Part shown: positions 6,043 through 9,881 of the stretch, piece after piece
Position numbering within the stretch: the stretch's first letter is position 1
Layout: each line of letters begins with the position of its first letter
Assembly (NCBI GenBank): GCA_016199405.1
Contig: JACQGS010000062.1
Coordinates: 1-9,881, forward strand
Reading direction: 5' to 3'
From: Chloroflexota bacterium
Lineage (GTDB): Bacteria; Chloroflexota; Anaerolineae; UBA4142
DNA length: 9,881 nucleotides
Notes under the pieces: generated by a model
The model's input: only the letters and a program-made list of their open reading frames with translations
The model's database searches: none
What the model was told of the DNA's origin: nothing
Made by a program: the position numbers and the translations under genes

Positions 6043-8994
6043 GTGCAAGACCTGATCCTGCAATTACAAAAGCATACTTCGGGCGAAGTCCGTTTCGACC
6101 GCATCTCGCGCGTGCTGTACAGCACCGACGCGAGCATTTACGAAATCGAACCGCTGGGCGTCGTGTTGCCGCGCACGCGCGACGATGTCCGCGCGACGCT
6201 CCAAATCTGTAAAGAGCATCAGGTCGAGGTGATCGCACGCGGCGGCGGCACGAGCCAAACCGGCGCGTCTCTCGGACGCGGCGTGATCCTCGATTGCAGC
6301 AAGTATATGAAACGCGTGCTCGAGATCAACCGCGCAGAAATGTCGGCGCGCGTCGAGCCGGGCGTTGTGGTGGACGAACTGAATGCCGAACTACGCGCGC
6401 ACGGAATCATGTTTGCGGTGGACGTGTCGCCGGCAAACCGCGCGAACATCGGCGGGATGTGCGGGACGAATGCCGGCGGCTCGCGCTCGATCGTCTACGG
6501 CAAAATGGTGGACAACGTGCACGCGCTCACGGTTTTATTGGCAGATGGTCACATCGCGGACGCGCGCGCCTTGTCGAAGGCAGAACTCGCATCGAAACTG
6601 ACGCTTGAGAATTTAGAGGGGAATGCTTATCGCGCGGTGATGGGGCTGTCCGCAAAGCATCGCGACGAAATTGAAAAACGCTTTCCCAAAATCCAACGGC
6701 GCGTCGGCGGATACAACCTCGATGAATATATCAAGCCGCAGCCATTCAACCTGTCCAAAATTCTGATCGGCTCCGAAGGCACACTCGCGGTCACGCTCGA
6801 AGCGCAACTAAAATTGGCGCCGCGCCCCCAGCATACCGCCGTGGTGGTCATCCATTTCAAGACCGTGCCAGAAGCGTTGCAAGCCGCGCCGCTGATTTTG
6901 CCGCTCGGACCGAGTCAGGTCGAACTCGCCGACAAAGTTCTGCTCGACATGACGCGCGGGCAAATTGAATATGCGCGGCGCATGGCGCGCTTCGTGCAGG
7001 GCGATCCGGGCGCGCTCCTCATCGTCGAGTTTTTCGGCGATTCGGAAGCCGAATGCAAAGACAAGCTTGTCAAGCTGGAAGAGACGATGGCACGCGCGCA
7101 CACGGGCTATGCTTTTACACGCGCGCTCGACGCCAAGTCACAGCAGAATATTTTGGCGGTGCGCAAATCGGGGCTGGGGCTTTTGCTGGGGATGAAAGGC
7201 GATCGCAAGCCGATTGCGTTTGTCGAAGATTCCGCGGTTGCGCCGGAAAAACTCGCCGAGTATATTCGGCGGTTTGACGAAATCGTACGCGCACATGACA
7301 CGAGCGCGGCGTATTACGCGCACGCCAGCGTCGGGCTGCTGCACATCCGACCGCTGATTGATCTCAAGCAAGTGACCGAAGTCGAAAAGATGCGCTCGAT
7401 CTCGCGCGCGATTTCCGATTTGGTGATGGAATATGGCGGCGCGATCAGCGGCGAGCACGGCGACGGGTTGAGCCGCAGCGAGTACACTGAAAAAATTTTT
7501 GGCGCCGAACTCTACGGCGCATTCCAGGAATTGAAGCACACCTTCGATCCGCAGAACTTGCTAAACCCCGGCAAGATCACAAATTCGCAAACCATGATCG
7601 AGAATCTGCGCTTCGGATCGGACTATCGCGCGCGACCGGTGAAAACGCATTTCTCGTTCGCGCGGGAGGGCGGGTTCGATCGCGCGATCGAAATGTGCAA
7701 CGGCAATGCCGAGTGTCGCAAACGTCTGACCGGGACGATGTGTCCGTCGTACATGGTCACGCTCGAAGAGAAGCATTCCACGCGCGGCCGCGCCAACGCG
7801 CTGCGCGCGGCAATCCGCGGACATTTGCCCGGCGACGCGCTGACGAGCAAGGAAATGTTTGACGTGCTCGACCTGTGTCTCGAATGCAAGGGCTGCAAAG
7901 CCGAATGTCCCTCCAACGTGGATATGGCAAAATTAAAGTACGAATTCCTCGCGCAGTATCTCGCGCGGCACGGCGTGCCTCTGCGCACCTGGCTGTTTGG
8001 CAATATTGCGCTGTTAAATCAAATCGGTAGTCGCTTCGCGCCGATTTCCAATTGGGTGATGCAATCGCGCGTGTCGCATTGGATGCTCGAAAAACTTGCG
8101 GGCATTGACGCTCGGCGCAGTCTTCCGCCATTTCAGCGCCAAACGTTTGCGCGATGGTTCAAGTCACGGGAAGGTTGGCAGCCCAGCCGCACTGGGCGTG
8201 CCCGCAACGGACAGCACGGCTGCCCTCCCACCCATACGAAGAAACAAGTCGCGCTTTTCAACGACACGTTCGTTAATTTCAATTATCCCGAAATCGGACG
8301 CGCGGCAGTGAAAGTGCTGGAAGCATTGGGGTACGAGGTTATTCTCGCCGAGCGGAAATGTTGCGGACGTCCGATGATCTCGAAAGGACTGATTGAGCCG
8401 GCGAAGGCGAATGCGGCATGGAACGTCGCCGCGCTCGCGCGCTATGCGGAACAAGGGATTCCGATTGTGGGGCTGGAGCCGTCGTGCCTGCTCACGTTGC
8501 AGGACGAATATCCCGATCTCGTGGACGATCCGCGCGCGGCCACTGTCGCCGCGAACGCGTTCTTGTTTGAAGAGTTTCTGTGCCGCGAAATGGATGCGGG
8601 ACGTGTTCCCTCTCCTATTACTTGGGAGAGGGAAGGGATGAGGGCGCCGCGCAAATTCCTCTTCCACGGTCACTGTCACCAAAAAGCACTCGTCGGCTCC
8701 GCACCGAGTCTGCGCGTCTTACGCGCGTTGCCGAACGTACAAGTGACCGAAATTGACTCGGGCTGCTGCGGGATGGCTGGTTCTTTTGGATTCGAAAAAG
8801 AGCATTACGAAATATCGCAGGCAATTGGAGAACGACGACTCTTCCCGCAGATTCGCCAAGAACCGCAAGCGGAGATCGTTACTGCGGGCGTATCGTGCCG
8901 TCAGCAAATCGCGCACGCGACCGGTCGGCGCGCCCGGCACCTTGCCGAGGTTCTGGCAGACGCGCTACCTGAACCCGCTCTGTCGAATCCCTAA
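6043..8994 (+). CDS. FAD and Fe-S D-2-hydroxyacid dehydrogenase (GlcD-GlcF fusion)
   Basis: The protein has 983 residues and oxidises a 2-hydroxyacid (D-lactate, glycolate or D-2-hydroxyglutarate class; substrate not readable) with electrons leaving through Fe-S clusters. The start is GTG 6043 with GGAG nine bases upstream. The N-terminal PCMH-type FAD domain shows ARGGGTSQTGASLGRG at 65 and RVEPGVVVDELN near 104. The FAD-oxidase C domain ends with GEHGDGLSRSEY near 470 and LNPGKI near 507. Ferredoxin-type cysteines follow: CNGNAEC at 552 and CLECKGCKAEC at 612. Two cysteine-rich CCG modules then show CCGRP at 774, FHGHCHQK near 875 and CCGMAG at 908. Length fits YdiJ/Dld-type fusions, slightly lengthened by two palindromic repeats in frame (8173-8232 and 8605-8644) at linkers before and between the CCG modules. 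The stop overlaps that of the convergent GlcF gene. Confidence 0.9.
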   Translation: MQDLILQLQKHTSGEVRFDRISRVLYSTDASIYEIEPLGVVLPRTRDDVRATLQICKEHQVEVIARGGGTSQTGASLGRGVILDCSKYMKRVLEINRAEMSARVEPGVVVDELNAELRAHGIMFAVDVSPANRANIGGMCGTNAGGSRSIVYGKMVDNVHALTVLLADGHIADARALSKAELASKLTLENLEGNAYRAVMGLSAKHRDEIEKRFPKIQRRVGGYNLDEYIKPQPFNLSKILIGSEGTLAVTLEAQLKLAPRPQHTAVVVIHFKTVPEALQAAPLILPLGPSQVELADKVLLDMTRGQIEYARRMARFVQGDPGALLIVEFFGDSEAECKDKLVKLEETMARAHTGYAFTRALDAKSQQNILAVRKSGLGLLLGMKGDRKPIAFVEDSAVAPEKLAEYIRRFDEIVRAHDTSAAYYAHASVGLLHIRPLIDLKQVTEVEKMRSISRAISDLVMEYGGAISGEHGDGLSRSEYTEKIFGAELYGAFQELKHTFDPQNLLNPGKITNSQTMIENLRFGSDYRARPVKTHFSFAREGGFDRAIEMCNGNAECRKRLTGTMCPSYMVTLEEKHSTRGRANALRAAIRGHLPGDALTSKEMFDVLDLCLECKGCKAECPSNVDMAKLKYEFLAQYLARHGVPLRTWLFGNIALLNQIGSRFAPISNWVMQSRVSHWMLEKLAGIDARRSLPPFQRQTFARWFKSREGWQPSRTGRARNGQHGCPPTHTKKQVALFNDTFVNFNYPEIGRAAVKVLEALGYEVILAERKCCGRPMISKGLIEPAKANAAWNVAALARYAEQGIPIVGLEPSCLLTLQDEYPDLVDDPRAATVAANAFLFEEFLCREMDAGRVPSPITWEREGMRAPRKFLFHGHCHQKALVGSAPSLRVLRALPNVQVTEIDSGCCGMAGSFGFEKEHYEISQAIGERRLFPQIRQEPQAEIVTAGVSCRQQIAHATGRRARHLAEVLADALPEPALSNP
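8173..8232 (+). repeat. 60-bp GC-rich palindromic repeat inserted in frame
   Basis: The segment runs from GGTTGGCAGCCCAGCCG to GGCTGCCCTCCCACC. CAGCCGCACTG (left) pairs imperfectly with CAGCACGGCTG (right), and the outer GG...GGCAGCC pairs with GGCTGCC...CC. It contributes about 20 codons (GWQPSRTGRARNGQHGCPPT), low-complexity residues that interrupt the otherwise conserved ...WFKSR and KKQVALFNDTF segments of the oxidoreductase. It looks like a dispersed intergenic-type repeat that has landed in a linker. Confidence 0.55.
8605..8644 (+). repeat. CT/GA-rich palindromic repeat inserted in frame (copy 1)
   Basis: TTCCCTCTCC (8606-8615) pairs perfectly with GGAGAGGGAA (8625-8634) around a nine-base loop, followed by GGGATGAGGG. 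It encodes about 13 residues (VPSPITWEREGMR) between REMDAGR and the conserved FLFHGHCHQK of the second CCG module. The sequence style matches the two copies in the convergent gene. Confidence 0.65.
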
Positions 8995-9881
8995 TCCCCG
9001 TACGCCTCAGCCAGCAGATCGATCACATGCATCACGCGCGCGTTCAGCCCCACGCGCGCCAAGCCGCTTTGCAATTGCATCAAGCATCCCGGATTCGCAC
9101 TGACGATAATCTCCGGTCGCGTCGCCGCGACATTCTCCATCTTTTCAGCGAGCACGCGCCGCGAAAGTTCCGGCTGCGTGATATTGTAAATGCCGGCGCT
9201 CCCGCAACACCGATCCGCGTCGCGCATCTCCACCAACTCGATTCCGGGAATTTGCGTGATCAGCGCGCGCGGCTGGGCGCGAATGCCTTGCCCGTGCGCC
9301 AGATGGCATGCGTCTTGATAAGTCACGCGCGCGCGAATTTCGCGCGTCGGTTTTTCGATCCCCTGCTCGACCAAAAATTCCGTAATGTCCTTCACCCGCG
9401 CGCTGAATGCCTTCGCTCTTTCCGCGTATGCCGGATCATCCCGCATCAAGTCGCCGTACTCTTTCAGCGCGACGCCACACCCCGCCGCGTTGATGATGAT
9501 GGGGACGACCTCTCCCCCTCTCCCCTCTCCTGTAGGAGAGGGGCTGGAAGTGAGGGTGAACGCGTCGATATTTTTCCTTGCCATTTCTTTTGCGACGGCG
9601 CGTTCGCCGGCATGAATCGCGAGCGCGCCGCAACAAATTTGATTCTCCGGAATCACCACCTCAAAGCCATTGCGCGACAACACGCGCACGCTCGCCGCGT
9701 TCGTTTCCGCGAACAGCGTGCTCATCACGCAACCGGAAACGAACGCGACACGTCCGCGCCTCCTCCCTCTCCCTTCAAGGGAGAGGGCTGGGGTGAGGGT
9801 GATGGTCGCCGGCACGCGCGGCAAAATCGCTTCCGTTGCGCGCAGCGGCGGCGGAATCAAACGCAACGCGCGCGCGAGCGA
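8991..9881 (-). CDS. glcF: GlcF-type glycolate/lactate oxidase iron-sulfur subunit, partial
   Basis: The minus-strand frame is open from the window edge (9881) to TAG at 8991-8993, 296 residues. The true start and the two N-terminal 4Fe-4S motifs lie outside, since GlcF is about 400-450 residues. The visible part carries both CCG modules: VAFVSGCVMSTLF, then NQICCGALAIHAGE, INAAGCGVALKEYGDL, YQDACHLAHGQG, DRCCGSAGIYN and SANPGCLMQLQSGL. GlcF passes electrons from the GlcD/GlcE flavoproteins to the membrane quinone pool. Two CT/GA-rich palindromes are read through in frame (9762-9802 and 9511-9559). It converges on the fusion oxidoreductase; a separate GlcD/GlcE would be expected upstream, beyond the right edge. 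Confidence 0.85.
   Translation of the reverse strand, partial: SLARALRLIPPPLRATEAILPRVPATITLTPALSLEGRGRRRGRVAFVSGCVMSTLFAETNAASVRVLSRNGFEVVIPENQICCGALAIHAGERAVAKEMARKNIDAFTLTSSPSPTGEGRGGEVVPIIINAAGCGVALKEYGDLMRDDPAYAERAKAFSARVKDITEFLVEQGIEKPTREIRARVTYQDACHLAHGQGIRAQPRALITQIPGIELVEMRDADRCCGSAGIYNITQPELSRRVLAEKMENVAATRPEIIVSANPGCLMQLQSGLARVGLNARVMHVIDLLAEAYGD
9511..9559 (-). repeat. CT/GA-rich palindromic repeat inserted in frame (copy 2)
   Basis: CCCCTCTCCT (9522-9531) pairs perfectly with AGGAGAGGGG (9534-9543), leaving only GT between them. The minus strand reads CACCCTCACTTCCAGCCCC into the hairpin. It encodes about 16 residues (TLTSSPSPTGEGRGGE) in the glcF-like gene between NIDAF and the conserved VPIIINAAGCG. 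Confidence 0.75.
9762..9802 (-). repeat. CT/GA-rich palindromic repeat inserted in frame (copy 3)
   Basis: CCCTCTCCCTT (9765-9775) pairs perfectly with AAGGGAGAGGG (9777-9787). The minus strand reads ATCACCCTCACCCCAGCCC into the hairpin, the same lead-in as the copy at 9511-9559. It encodes about 14 residues (ITLTPALSLEGRGR) just before RVAFVSGCV, the start of the first CCG module. Confidence 0.75.

Noticed and set aside
8995..9030. A terminator between the two convergent genes
   Set aside because: The stop codons overlap and no GC hairpin with a T tract is present at the junction.

Overview
The window looks like a chromosomal stretch of an environmental, moderately GC-rich bacterium. A Chloroflexota (Anaerolineae-like) origin is my best guess, inferred from the CT/GA-rich palindromic repeats that I associate with that phylum, the GlcD-GlcF-type fusion protein and the pRiA4b-ORF3/DUF2293 genes. 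There is no rRNA or marker gene to prove it.

Left part (1-2151): a wrecked gene for an ATP-binding (GHKL-type, COG2865-like) winged-helix regulator. The window opens in the 3' end of an insertion sequence: the transposase C-terminus, then two direct repeats. The remaining 5' coding sequence of the regulator follows and is broken twice. One break is an 82-bp terminal-inverted-repeat element flanked by TA (205-286). The other is a 672-nt group II intron on the opposite strand (331-1002) that has lost nearly all of its maturase gene. Conceptual removal of both restores one reading frame that runs into the intact 3' portion of the regulator. The unusual ORFs seen in 300-1000 are shadows of intron RNA, not genes.

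Middle part (2382-5997): four tightly packed plus-strand genes, probably one operon. They encode a HARE-HTH-like/pRiA4b ORF-3 protein, a four-cysteine DUF2293 protein, a TPR protein and a protein I do not recognise. The second and third share an ATGA stop/start and the third and fourth overlap. The cluster's function is not evident.

Right part (6043-9881): a 983-residue FAD plus Fe-S oxidoreductase (GlcD-GlcF fusion; D-2-hydroxyacid dehydrogenase class) convergent with a GlcF-type iron-sulfur subunit that runs off the right edge. Their stop codons overlap. Both genes carry palindromic repeat elements inserted in frame, four in total, each adding roughly 13-20 codons at what look like inter-domain linkers. 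This is reminiscent of the protein-embedded palindromic elements of Rickettsia. The main discoveries are the multiply interrupted but frame-recoverable regulator gene, the ORF-less group II intron and the in-frame palindromes.
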